The notes below the pieces were generated by a model. The model was not told the origin of the DNA and did not search any database. It saw only the letters and a program-made list of their open reading frames with translations. Shown here one piece after another: positions 1 to 7,309 of a stretch of DNA of 51,313 nucleotides. How positions within the stretch are numbered: position 1 is the stretch's first letter; every line of letters begins with the position of its first letter. The stretch is from CAYHGV01 sp964356135 (GTDB taxonomy: Bacteria > Hydrothermota > Tepidihabitantia > CAYHGV01), in NCBI GenBank assembly GCA_964356135.1, contig CAYHGV010000002.1, forward strand, positions 1 through 51,313, in the 5' to 3' direction. The translations under genes were made by a program, and so were the position numbers.

Positions 1-2
1 TT

Positions 3-1046
3 AAGAAAGGATACGCCACTTTTTTCAAATTTCCACACCTTTTTATATTATCTCCCAGGCAGTTGATCAAAGCAATGGTTGAAGTTATGAAACCCGAACC
101 TGATTTAACTATTTGTGACCCCGCCTGCGGCACCGGGGGGTTTATGCTCGTTGCACATGATTATATTGTTAAAAACTACAAACTTGATAAAGACCAAAAG
201 CAACATTTGAAATATAAGATGTTCAAAGGTAAGGATATCGTCGATGCGGTAGTCCGATTATGCGTTATGAACATGTATTTACACGGCATCGAAGCGACGA
301 TCGAAAGTGGCGACAGCCTTATTTCTGACCCGGGTGAGCGCTTTAATATGGTCTTAACAAATCCACCGTTCGGGAAAAAGAGTAGTGTTACTATTATTAA
401 CGGCGAAGGCAAATCCGATAGAGAATCTTTAACTTACGAACGACAGGATTTCTGGGCAACAACATCTAACAAGCAACTGAATTTTCTCCAGCATTGCAAA
501 ACTCTGTTAAAAATAAACGGCCGGTGCGCCATCGTTGTCCCTGATAATGTCCTTTTTGAAGGCGGTGCCGGCGAGACGGTACGCAGGAAACTGCTTCATG
601 AATGCGATGTCCATACCCTTTTACGACTTTCCACCGGCATTTTTTATGCCCAGGGTGTTAAGGCAAATGTCCTATTCTTCGATAGAAAACCGGCAAGCGA
701 AAAACCCTGGACCGAGAAACTATGGATATACGATTTAAGAACTAATAAGCACTTTACCCTCAAAGAGAATCCTTTGCGTTACGAGGATTTACAGGACTTT
801 ATCAAGTGTTACAATCCAGCAAAACGAAATGATAGAAAAAAAACCGAACGGTTCAAGGTGTTTACCTATAACGAACTGATGCAAAGGGACAAAGTAAGCC
901 TCGATATATTCTGGTTAAAGGACGAGAGCCTCGAAGATTACGATAACTTACCCGCACCCGACATTCTCGCCCGCGAAATCGCCGACAACCTCGACTCGGC
1001 CTTAGAACAGTTTAGAGGCATTTATGAGGATTTAAGTAAGAAATAA
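3..1046 (+). CDS. hsdM: Type I restriction-modification N6-adenine methylase subunit HsdM, 5' partial
   Basis: Methylates adenine from S-adenosylmethionine as the M subunit of a type I restriction-modification complex. The SAM-binding motif DPACGTGG is encoded around 117-140 and the catalytic NPPFG at 360-374; the acidic C-terminal tail is typical of HsdM. The frame is open to the left edge with no stop, so the N-terminal helical domain lies outside the window or is lost; the first ATG/TTG-type start inside is TTG at 63. Homology seems to begin at the SPRQL stretch near position 50 (FTPR in the family), and the residues just before it do not look like HsdM. No HsdS or HsdR follows; the next gene is a GmrSD-like nuclease 16 bp away. 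Identity is clear, the 5' end is not. Confidence 0.9.
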   Translation, partial: KKGYATFFKFPHLFILSPRQLIKAMVEVMKPEPDLTICDPACGTGGFMLVAHDYIVKNYKLDKDQKQHLKYKMFKGKDIVDAVVRLCVMNMYLHGIEATIESGDSLISDPGERFNMVLTNPPFGKKSSVTIINGEGKSDRESLTYERQDFWATTSNKQLNFLQHCKTLLKINGRCAIVVPDNVLFEGGAGETVRRKLLHECDVHTLLRLSTGIFYAQGVKANVLFFDRKPASEKPWTEKLWIYDLRTNKHFTLKENPLRYEDLQDFIKCYNPAKRNDRKKTERFKVFTYNELMQRDKVSLDIFWLKDESLEDYDNLPAPDILAREIADNLDSALEQFRGIYEDLSKK

Positions 1047-1062
1047 AATAAAAGGAGGAACA

Positions 1063-2763
1063 ATGGCTGCATTAAGATCAGAAACGAGACCAACCACAAT
1101 GACGGTTGCTGAGTTGGTTAGATTATTCAAAAGGGGTGGAATACAGATACCAGAAATTCAAAGAGATGTGGTCTGGGAACCAGAAGACGTCAAAAATTTA
1201 ATAGATTCGATATTTCATGATTACCCTTGTGGGAGTTTAATAATGTGGGAACCACGAATTAAAGATGAACACATCATAAGGGATTTAATTAGACCTGAGA
1301 GACAGAAAATGTTTCCTGAGCCACCCCAATATTTTCTGGTTGATGGTCAACAACGTTTAACGGCACTTACGGCAATCATTATTGGATCAGATTTTATAAA
1401 TAATCTCGAACGTGAATCCGAATACAATTGGCCAACATTTTACTTTAACATCGACTTGAATCTAAATAAGACAAAAAATATCCAAAAAGCCATTGAAGCT
1501 TCATCGGAAACCGGCTACTACGCCTTTCCTTGGGTACCAATTCAAGCCTTGTTTGATGGAAATTTAGAAAGTTCCAAGAATTTCAAAAAGCTTTCAGATG
1601 AAAAACGCAAACAACTATCCGATTTTAGAGATATGATATCTACTTACTCTTTTCCAGTACAAATAATCAAAGGATTTGATTACCCTGATATTGGTGAAAT
1701 CTTTTGGAGGGTCAATTACCTAGGTACTCAGATTTCAGGAGCCGAAATTCACATTGCTAAAATTATACCTTACTGGAAGGGAATAGCAAAAGAATTTAGA
1801 AAATACTTGAGAGAGCTTGAAAAAGATAAATATATACTTGACCTAACTTTCTTAATGCGATGTTTAACCGCTTTAGGAACAAATCAATCTAAAATTGATA
1901 AGTTCTCTGATCAAGTAAAAAGCGGCAAATTGTCTAAAAATGCATTAAATCGCATTTGGAAAACGAGTAGAAAACATGTTGACAAACTCGTTCGAATTCT
2001 GAAATCAAGTGCATATCTTGATAAAACGAAATACTTCACATCAAAGAATGTCTTAGTACCTCTTGTTTATTATCTAAGTAAGAATGCCGGACGATATATT
2101 GACGAAAAAGCTATACTTCGATTCTTTTTCTTTTCTCAACTTGGAAATCATTACTCCGGCAGCACTGATACTGTCTTAAAGAAAGATTTACAACCTTTAT
2201 CAAAGCCAAAGACCAGCATAAAAAAAGCTTTACAGGACCTTTGCTCAGATATCGAGAGCGAAACAAAACAGGAATATAAAGGTCTCTATGTCGCCCCTCA
2301 TAAAATAATGGGTTCCCCCACTAAGAATCCATTAATTTTGTTGATGTATGCGATCATGAAAAAATCCGGGGCAACAGATTTTGATCTAAGCAATAAACGT
2401 TACCTCGATGAAATTGCACCTGATGAAATTCATCTCCATCATATATTTCCATACGACTTTATGATGAAGAGTAAAGAAGCTAAAGCATATCAGCTTTCAA
2501 AAGGTTTAACAGCTAGTGAATTTCGTGCAGAAGTTAATGACATTGCAAACCTAACTTTCATAAGCAAGAATCAGAATAGTAGTATCGGCAAAGAATCTCC
2601 ATGGCAGTATATGCCTAATTATACGACAAAAGATAACCTCAAAAACCATTTCATACCAACTCAAGAGAAATATTGGCGACCTCAAAAATATGATAAATTC
2701 CTCAAAAAGCGAAGAAAATTACTTTCAAAAGCAATTAATAAATTCCTCAAATCAATGAAATAA
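1063..2763 (+). CDS. GmrSD-like DUF262/DUF1524 (ParB-fold plus HNH) nuclease
   Basis: Probable nucleotide-dependent DNA endonuclease of the DUF262-DUF1524 type, the fold of GmrSD, which restricts modified DNA. The N-terminal ParB/Srx-like domain shows IPEIQRD (residues 29-35) and VDGQQRLTAL (93-102). The C-terminal HNH domain shows HLHH at 457-460 and NLTFISKNQN from Asn496, as in DUF1524. Length 566 aa fits a fused single-chain enzyme. Start ATG 1063 follows AAAGGAGGAACA. It sits 16 bp after hsdM, so the two are probably cotranscribed and the nuclease may guard against DNA the type I system does not mark. Base composition is AT-rich and lysine-rich compared with the core of the window, consistent with transfer. 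The family is sure; modification dependence is inferred from relatives. Confidence 0.85.
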   Translation: MAALRSETRPTTMTVAELVRLFKRGGIQIPEIQRDVVWEPEDVKNLIDSIFHDYPCGSLIMWEPRIKDEHIIRDLIRPERQKMFPEPPQYFLVDGQQRLTALTAIIIGSDFINNLERESEYNWPTFYFNIDLNLNKTKNIQKAIEASSETGYYAFPWVPIQALFDGNLESSKNFKKLSDEKRKQLSDFRDMISTYSFPVQIIKGFDYPDIGEIFWRVNYLGTQISGAEIHIAKIIPYWKGIAKEFRKYLRELEKDKYILDLTFLMRCLTALGTNQSKIDKFSDQVKSGKLSKNALNRIWKTSRKHVDKLVRILKSSAYLDKTKYFTSKNVLVPLVYYLSKNAGRYIDEKAILRFFFFSQLGNHYSGSTDTVLKKDLQPLSKPKTSIKKALQDLCSDIESETKQEYKGLYVAPHKIMGSPTKNPLILLMYAIMKKSGATDFDLSNKRYLDEIAPDEIHLHHIFPYDFMMKSKEAKAYQLSKGLTASEFRAEVNDIANLTFISKNQNSSIGKESPWQYMPNYTTKDNLKNHFIPTQEKYWRPQKYDKFLKKRRKLLSKAINKFLKSMK

Positions 2764-2977
2764 ATCGTGAGGTATACGAAGGAGCAGAGATCATATTATC
2801 CCGTATTACAATAAAGGGAACGGGCTACTTTTCAGTTTGTTTTGATCATTAAGAGTGGAGTATCCCTTGGGCAATCCCCTGAAATCCTCCGCTCCCTAAC
2901 GCCCGATGGCAGATTCATAATCCCTTTGTTTCAAACTTCAATGTCTTTCATTATAGGACCCAAATAAGCGAGTGTTT

Positions 2978-3691
2978 TTAAATTGCTTCTGCAGAAACTT
3001 TAAAAGTCGCTAAAATCAGACTTTTTGCATAGTGAGGATGGATGAACCCTCGTCCCAGTATATTCTGAAGAAAAAGGCGATAAAGGATAATTATTAGTGC
3101 TCGGACCCCATCTTTTATCGCTTTCCTTTTCCTACCCAGGGCTCGAAATGACTCTGCCCGGCAAATATAGTAGTGTGCTGCCATCAGTTTCGGTACTAAA
3201 GAAATAGCTTCGGTGAGATCTTTTATAGCCTCTCCATATTCACCAATTTTAAGAAAGAGTGCCCCTCGATTGCCCCAAATAGACCAGTTTTTCGGGTCGA
3301 GCTCAATGGCTTTTGTAAATCCAGCCAACGCTCTATCATTCATTCCCTTCTCTTTGAATAAAAAAGCCTGGCGATTAAATTCTTCACCGGTAGTTGGTGT
3401 GAAATCAACATCAAACACATCATTCACGATGACCTTCTCCTCAGTCCTCAACACATCGTCAATAAAATCAACGCTGACGGTAACCGTTTCCCCTTTTCGG
3501 TAGCCGTAGGTTTTTACGAAGGCGTTGTAGACCTTGCCGACATAGACTGGGTCGACCGGGTAAAATTTCCCGGTTGGGTCAGTGCCGATAAGCGACTCAA
3601 TCAAGCCGCGATTCAATTTCTTTTTCCCATCCGCTCGGATTATCCCCTGGCGGCGGAAATGGTTAAAAATGGCTTGGGCATAGGTAATCAT
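2978..3691 (-). CDS. TPR-repeat protein downstream of Mrr-like nuclease
   Basis: A 237-aa protein with about three tetratricopeptide repeats (roughly residues 105-205, e.g. ALAGFTKAIELDPKNWSIW and EAIKDLTEAISLVPK), a scaffold for protein contacts. Residues 1-100 are of a different type: a helical start, then an alternating stretch that may be a small beta domain; I do not recognise it. The ATG lies 2 bp beyond the stop of the upstream nuclease gene, so the two are translationally coupled and probably work together. No signal peptide or membrane segment is seen at the N-terminus. The function is unknown; a partner or regulator of the nuclease is a guess from position. Confidence 0.7.
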   Translation of the reverse strand: MITYAQAIFNHFRRQGIIRADGKKKLNRGLIESLIGTDPTGKFYPVDPVYVGKVYNAFVKTYGYRKGETVTVSVDFIDDVLRTEEKVIVNDVFDVDFTPTTGEEFNRQAFLFKEKGMNDRALAGFTKAIELDPKNWSIWGNRGALFLKIGEYGEAIKDLTEAISLVPKLMAAHYYICRAESFRALGRKRKAIKDGVRALIIILYRLFLQNILGRGFIHPHYAKSLILATFKVSAEAI

Positions 3692-3693
3692 AT

Positions 3694-4734
3694 TTATTTT
3701 TCCTTGATTATTTTAGGTAGAATTTCCTCCAGTTTCTCTTTTCCTATCCAATGTAGAGATTTTTTTAACCATTCCATAGAGCGGCAGTTTTTAGAAGTGC
3801 ATTCAATTAGCCACTTAGCATCGAGAGTCTTATCTTTATCAGTTTCATCTGATTTGGTAAGGCCCAGCGTATAATCGGAAGGGCCTTCGTGTTTAATGTT
3901 TTCTATTCGCTTGACCTGAAAACTTACTTCACTTTTGTCGGAATTTACAGGAAGCCCGAGTTCTTCTCTAATAGTTTTGCCGTCTTCAGCTTCGGTTTTG
4001 GTTATTATATCAATATCTTTCGTCGTTCCACCCCGCCAAGCAGGACAGTGGAAACCTCTTTCGTGAAGATTTAAGAACAGGAGAGTTTCAAATTCAAGTG
4101 GGCTGAGACATTCGATAAGCTCTGTAGAATCTTTAGGAAGTTGCATGGCCTCTAGTTCATTCATAACCCATCGTGCTGCTTGTATATGCCAAAATTCTTT
4201 TTCTTGATTTTCCTCCAGTTTTTTGAAGGTTACACTGCTAAAAGCTCGGCTATTAGGAAGCGTAGCAAGTATATGTGGTATCTTAGCGAGTTCTTTTGAA
4301 TGAACCACTTCGCAATAGATATATTTAGGAATAATTTCGCTTTCTTTATATTTCCAATTTTCTTTAACGCCGTCATTATATTTCTTTATCATATCATCTC
4401 CAGCCAAGTCACAGACTTTATCGCCACTAATTTTAAGAATATGTAGCTTTCCTTTATTAAAGACGAGGAACCTGCTTTTTTCTTTATTGTTTTCTACTGC
4501 CGTAAAAAATTCTTTTATTTGACCCCAGTCCCTTTTTGATATTTTGCTATGCTCTAGTGGACCTGTATGATTTATATTACTTCTGATTTCCTCAGATTTT
4601 ATTCCACCAAAATAGATTGCTACTGCAGGGCAACCTAAAGCGTTTTGCGAGTTTTCTAATTGTAACCAGTAGTTAGCTAAGGAATTTGATACACCTAATT
4701 TCATCCAATAAAAATCTATCTTTTCATTCGCCAT
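3694..4734 (-). CDS. Mrr-like PD-(D/E)XK restriction endonuclease domain protein
   Basis: A 346-aa protein whose C-terminal half reads like an Mrr-type nuclease: an EFE helix, then GGTTKDIDII (235-244, with Asp240 and Asp242) and FQVKR (272-276), giving the D...QxK arrangement used by Mrr enzymes. The N-terminal half (residues 1-200) is unassigned and could sense DNA or a ligand. I chose ATG 4734 because AAGGAGGTG lies just upstream; a longer frame to 4860 exists but overlaps a broken gene read in another frame. The next gene is a TPR protein 2 bp on. Nuclease fold is likely by motif; the target and whether it cuts modified DNA cannot be told from sequence. Confidence 0.65.
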   Translation of the reverse strand: MANEKIDFYWMKLGVSNSLANYWLQLENSQNALGCPAVAIYFGGIKSEEIRSNINHTGPLEHSKISKRDWGQIKEFFTAVENNKEKSRFLVFNKGKLHILKISGDKVCDLAGDDMIKKYNDGVKENWKYKESEIIPKYIYCEVVHSKELAKIPHILATLPNSRAFSSVTFKKLEENQEKEFWHIQAARWVMNELEAMQLPKDSTELIECLSPLEFETLLFLNLHERGFHCPAWRGGTTKDIDIITKTEAEDGKTIREELGLPVNSDKSEVSFQVKRIENIKHEGPSDYTLGLTKSDETDKDKTLDAKWLIECTSKNCRSMEWLKKSLHWIGKEKLEEILPKIIKEK

Positions 4735-4799
4735 AAACACCTCCTTTTTAATCCTTTCACTAATGTTATTATCACTTAAGCACTTGTCAATATTTTTCA

Positions 4800-5048
4800 T
4801 CAGTCTATTATTCCGTTTTTGACGAGCCATCTTTTCATTTCGCCTAATCGTTTTTCCCATTCTTCTATCGTCCTTTTGCCGTTTTCAATTGAGGACTCTA
4901 ATTCCCTAATAAACTCCAGAGGTTTATTATGTTGCCGGGTCTTTATAAGGATGTCAATGATACAGGCTTGATTTTCTTTGAAATCCGCTACAATCTTCTC
5001 CCGCTCCTTGTATTCGGTATAAACCCTGGATACAAGGGGGGACAGCGA
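4800..5048 (-). pseudogene. C-terminal remnant of an unidentified charged helical protein
   Basis: An open frame of 82 codons with no plausible ATG/GTG start, ending in TGA at 4800. The translation is amphipathic and charged (EYKEREKIVADFKENQ, later EEWEKRLGEMKRWLVKNG), typical of a coiled-coil C-terminus rather than noise. Its stop lies 66 bp before the ATG of the Mrr-like gene, the spacing expected for an upstream operon partner. The 5' side is cut at about 5048, beside a GGGGACAGCGACTATTTT sequence resembling an element end also seen near 31011. I read it as the tail of a deleted operon gene. Confidence 0.4.
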
Positions 5049-5100
5049 CTATTTTCCGTTAAAGCGCCGAAATCGCAGTAACCGCAGGAGACGATAGAAT

Positions 5101-5160
5101 GAGCAAGGGAGATTGGGAGCTGAGGTGCGAGGAAATTTAACAAAAATAGAACGCAGAAAC
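5101..5160 (+). repeat. Left direct repeat flanking the SWIM gene
   Basis: Shares GAGCAAGGGAGA-TGGGAGC, a GCTGAGGTG-like segment and AACAAAAATAGAACGCAG with 6326-6394. The two copies bracket the SWIM-domain gene in the same orientation. The rest of 5049-5362 holds no gene I can support. Confidence 0.6.
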
Positions 5161-5362
5161 CGCAGAAAGGTTTCAGACTACCTGTGCAGGAGTGAAAATC
5201 AAAATCTTATCTGCCCCTTTCCCCCACCGTAAGTTTATCCTTGACGGAAGGATAAAAACTCAATAGTATGTCCTTATAAGAAGGATAAAATGATAATTAA
5301 AGGGGTAATCATTTACACACTTATTTCCTTGCAAAAATCTTGCCAGTTTTCTTTTTCTCTTT

Positions 5363-6250
5363 ATGCAAATCATATCGGCGACTGAATCGCTATTGAATAA
5401 ATCTGAAGAAGAGGTTTGGTTTCGGGGGGAAGCGTATGCGGATACGGGCAGAGTTACGATAGTAAGGGCGGACGATAAGGGAGTTGAAGCGATAGCGAGC
5501 GGCACGAAAAAGTATAAAGTCTCACTAAAATTTGTTGCCAATGGGATCAGCCGGGATTGCTCCTGTCCTTATCCGAAGGGAATTTGCAAGCACATGGTTG
5601 CGACGGCGATTATTTGGGACGAAATGCGTAGGATTAAAAGACCCGATAAAAAAGCAATAAAATCTTATACCATTGCCCCGCCAGCAGTTTCACGGCGGGA
5701 AATAGATATACTTTTCAACGACCCCTTAAATGCTAATTTAAATATACTCCGGATTGCCGCTGATGTTTTTGCCCGCTCGCCACGTGAACATAGCCGGTTA
5801 CCCAACTGTCCTAAAATTGACTTCGACGATAAAAGCCCTTTGAAACTTAAAGAGATAGAAAAGGCCTTTCGGGAAATGGAACGCTGGGGGAAACGGTTGA
5901 CTTATGATCCCTATTTCTGCGCCGGCGAAATGGCAGCCGCATTTTGCGAGTTATTACAGGTGATTGAAAAACGGATTTCTGTTTCTGAACCCGGCGTGGC
6001 CATCCTTATTATGGCTCATTGTGTTGATTGGTATTACCGGGGATTTAATCAAATGGTTGATAGCAGTGACGGAGTCTGGCTTTTTCCGACAGTAAGAATC
6101 GGAAAGGTAGTTGCTCTCTTAAAAGAAAAATATCCTTCCCATTCTGCCTGGTTAGATTTTGAAAAGGTAGTAAAAAGGGTTGGGGAATGGTGGGGGGAAC
6201 CGGAGTTGAATAGAGAGGTAATCGCGGGCTGGAAAGATAGCCGACTTTAA
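5363..6250 (+). CDS. SWIM zinc-finger protein
   Basis: A 295-aa protein with a SWIM zinc finger near the N-terminus: CSCPYPKGICKH (Cys66, Cys68, Cys75, His77) fits CxC-x(n)-CxH, preceded by the usual stretch that binds nucleic acid or protein (RGEAYADTGRV). The remaining 200 residues are helical and unassigned. SWIM domains occur in SWI2/SNF2 helicase systems and as stand-alone genes; no helicase is nearby. The start ATG 5363 has no good Shine-Dalgarno sequence, and the frame is open for about 19 further codons upstream without another start. The gene is bracketed by direct repeats, suggesting a movable cassette. Domain certain, role unknown. Confidence 0.75.
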   Translation: MQIISATESLLNKSEEEVWFRGEAYADTGRVTIVRADDKGVEAIASGTKKYKVSLKFVANGISRDCSCPYPKGICKHMVATAIIWDEMRRIKRPDKKAIKSYTIAPPAVSRREIDILFNDPLNANLNILRIAADVFARSPREHSRLPNCPKIDFDDKSPLKLKEIEKAFREMERWGKRLTYDPYFCAGEMAAAFCELLQVIEKRISVSEPGVAILIMAHCVDWYYRGFNQMVDSSDGVWLFPTVRIGKVVALLKEKYPSHSAWLDFEKVVKRVGEWWGEPELNREVIAGWKDSRL

Positions 6251-6325
6251 GAAAACCACATTGAGTATTGGGTAATGGGACGATCAAGCAACAATAGAAC
6301 GGAGCACAACAGGAATCGCTGGAAG

Positions 6326-6394
6326 GAGCAAGGGAGAATGGGAGCAGGGGAGCTGGGGTGTGATGAATTGAACAAAAATAGAACGCAGGAAACG
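6326..6394 (+). repeat. Right direct repeat flanking the SWIM gene
   Basis: Second copy of the 5101-5160 sequence with an 8-bp internal duplication (GGGAGCAGGGGAGC). The pair encloses about 1.2 kb. Confidence 0.6.
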
Positions 6395-6442
6395 TCTTTT
6401 AAACAATAAAGCTATTGAGTCAATAAAATATGAATATCTGCG

Positions 6443-6471
6443 TTGACAAGCGAAAAAGGATTCTGTAAGTT
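6443..6471 (+). promoter_or_regulatory. Sigma70-type promoter for the AIM24 gene
   Basis: TTGACA at 6443-6448, 17-bp spacer, TAAGTT at 6466-6471. The AIM24 start codon lies about 15 bp downstream of the predicted transcript start, with AAGGAGG between. Confidence 0.5.
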
Positions 6472-6493
6472 GTGACAAACCAAGGAGGAATTA

Positions 6494-7168
6494 ATGGAAC
6501 ATGAAATACTCTATAAACCATCGTATTCGTTGGTCAAGATTAAACTCAACAAAGGCGAGACGGTACAAGCCGAATCGGGCGCGATGGTCAGCATGTCGAG
6601 CTCGGTCGAAATCGCTACCGCGATGAAAGGCGGGCTCTTCGGCGCTTTGAAACGCAGTGTCTTAGGCGGCGAAAGCTTTTTTATGAACACCTTCAAAGCG
6701 AACGATGCCGGTGAAGTAACCTTCGCCCCGGCGCTCCCGGGCGACATTCATCCCCTTGAGCTCAAAGGTCAGACCTACTTCGCCCAATCAACATCCTACA
6801 TCGCCTCGTCACCCGAAATTCAAGTTGACACCAAATGGGGCGGGGCGAAAACCTTCTTCTCCAAAGAAGGCTTTTACCTGCTCAAACTAAGCGGGACCGG
6901 CACAGTATTTGTCTCAAGCTATGGGGCAATCCATGAGGTTGACCTCGCCGCCGGACAGAAATACATCGTTGACACCGGCCATATGGTCGCGTTTGCCGAA
7001 GGGGTTGATTATAAGGTGAAAAAGGTCGGCGGGTTAAAATCGACGCTTTTGAGCGGTGAAGGGCTCGTCTGCGAACTGACCGGCCCGGGCAAGATACTCA
7101 TCCAGACCCGGTCGACCGATTCGTTCCTTGCCTGGCTGATTCCGCATCTGCCCAAGGCGGGTAGTTAA
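6494..7168 (+). CDS. AIM24 / TIGR00266-family protein
   Basis: A 224-aa all-beta protein of the AIM24 family (TIGR00266), named after a yeast mitochondrial biogenesis protein; the bacterial role is not established. Family marks are the glycine-rich strands, AESGAMVSMSS near residue 27-37, the KRSVLGGESFFMNTF segment near 54-68 and the later LSGTGTVFVSSYGAI repeat. Full length for the family, with no signal peptide or membrane span. Start ATG 6494 follows AAGGAGGAATTA. It is a monocistron converging on the efflux operon. Confidence 0.85.
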   Translation: MEHEILYKPSYSLVKIKLNKGETVQAESGAMVSMSSSVEIATAMKGGLFGALKRSVLGGESFFMNTFKANDAGEVTFAPALPGDIHPLELKGQTYFAQSTSYIASSPEIQVDTKWGGAKTFFSKEGFYLLKLSGTGTVFVSSYGAIHEVDLAAGQKYIVDTGHMVAFAEGVDYKVKKVGGLKSTLLSGEGLVCELTGPGKILIQTRSTDSFLAWLIPHLPKAGS

Positions 7169-7229
7169 CCAGAGCTTCTGAGCGGTGGAGTCATAAAACC
7201 AAAAAAATAGAATTTAAACCACCGGTAAA

Positions 7230-7274
7230 CAAAAAACCATCCGGCTACTGCGCTTAATCACCCAGTAGCCGGAT
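7230..7274 (-). terminator. Intrinsic terminator of the RND efflux operon
   Basis: A perfect 12-bp stem (ATCCGGCTACTG at 7239-7250 with CAGTAGCCGGAT at 7263-7274) and 12-nt loop. Read on the minus strand it is followed by GGTTTTTTG, the U-tract, about 35 bp after the rnd stop. Confidence 0.8.
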
Positions 7275-7309
7275 CGCTTCATTGCTCGATAGCGTTAAAG
7301 CTTAATCGC

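Noticed and set aside
3694..4860. Longer start for the Mrr-like gene at 4860
   Set aside because: ATG 4734 has a strong AAGGAGG site, and the extra 42 codons overlap the tail of another coding frame.
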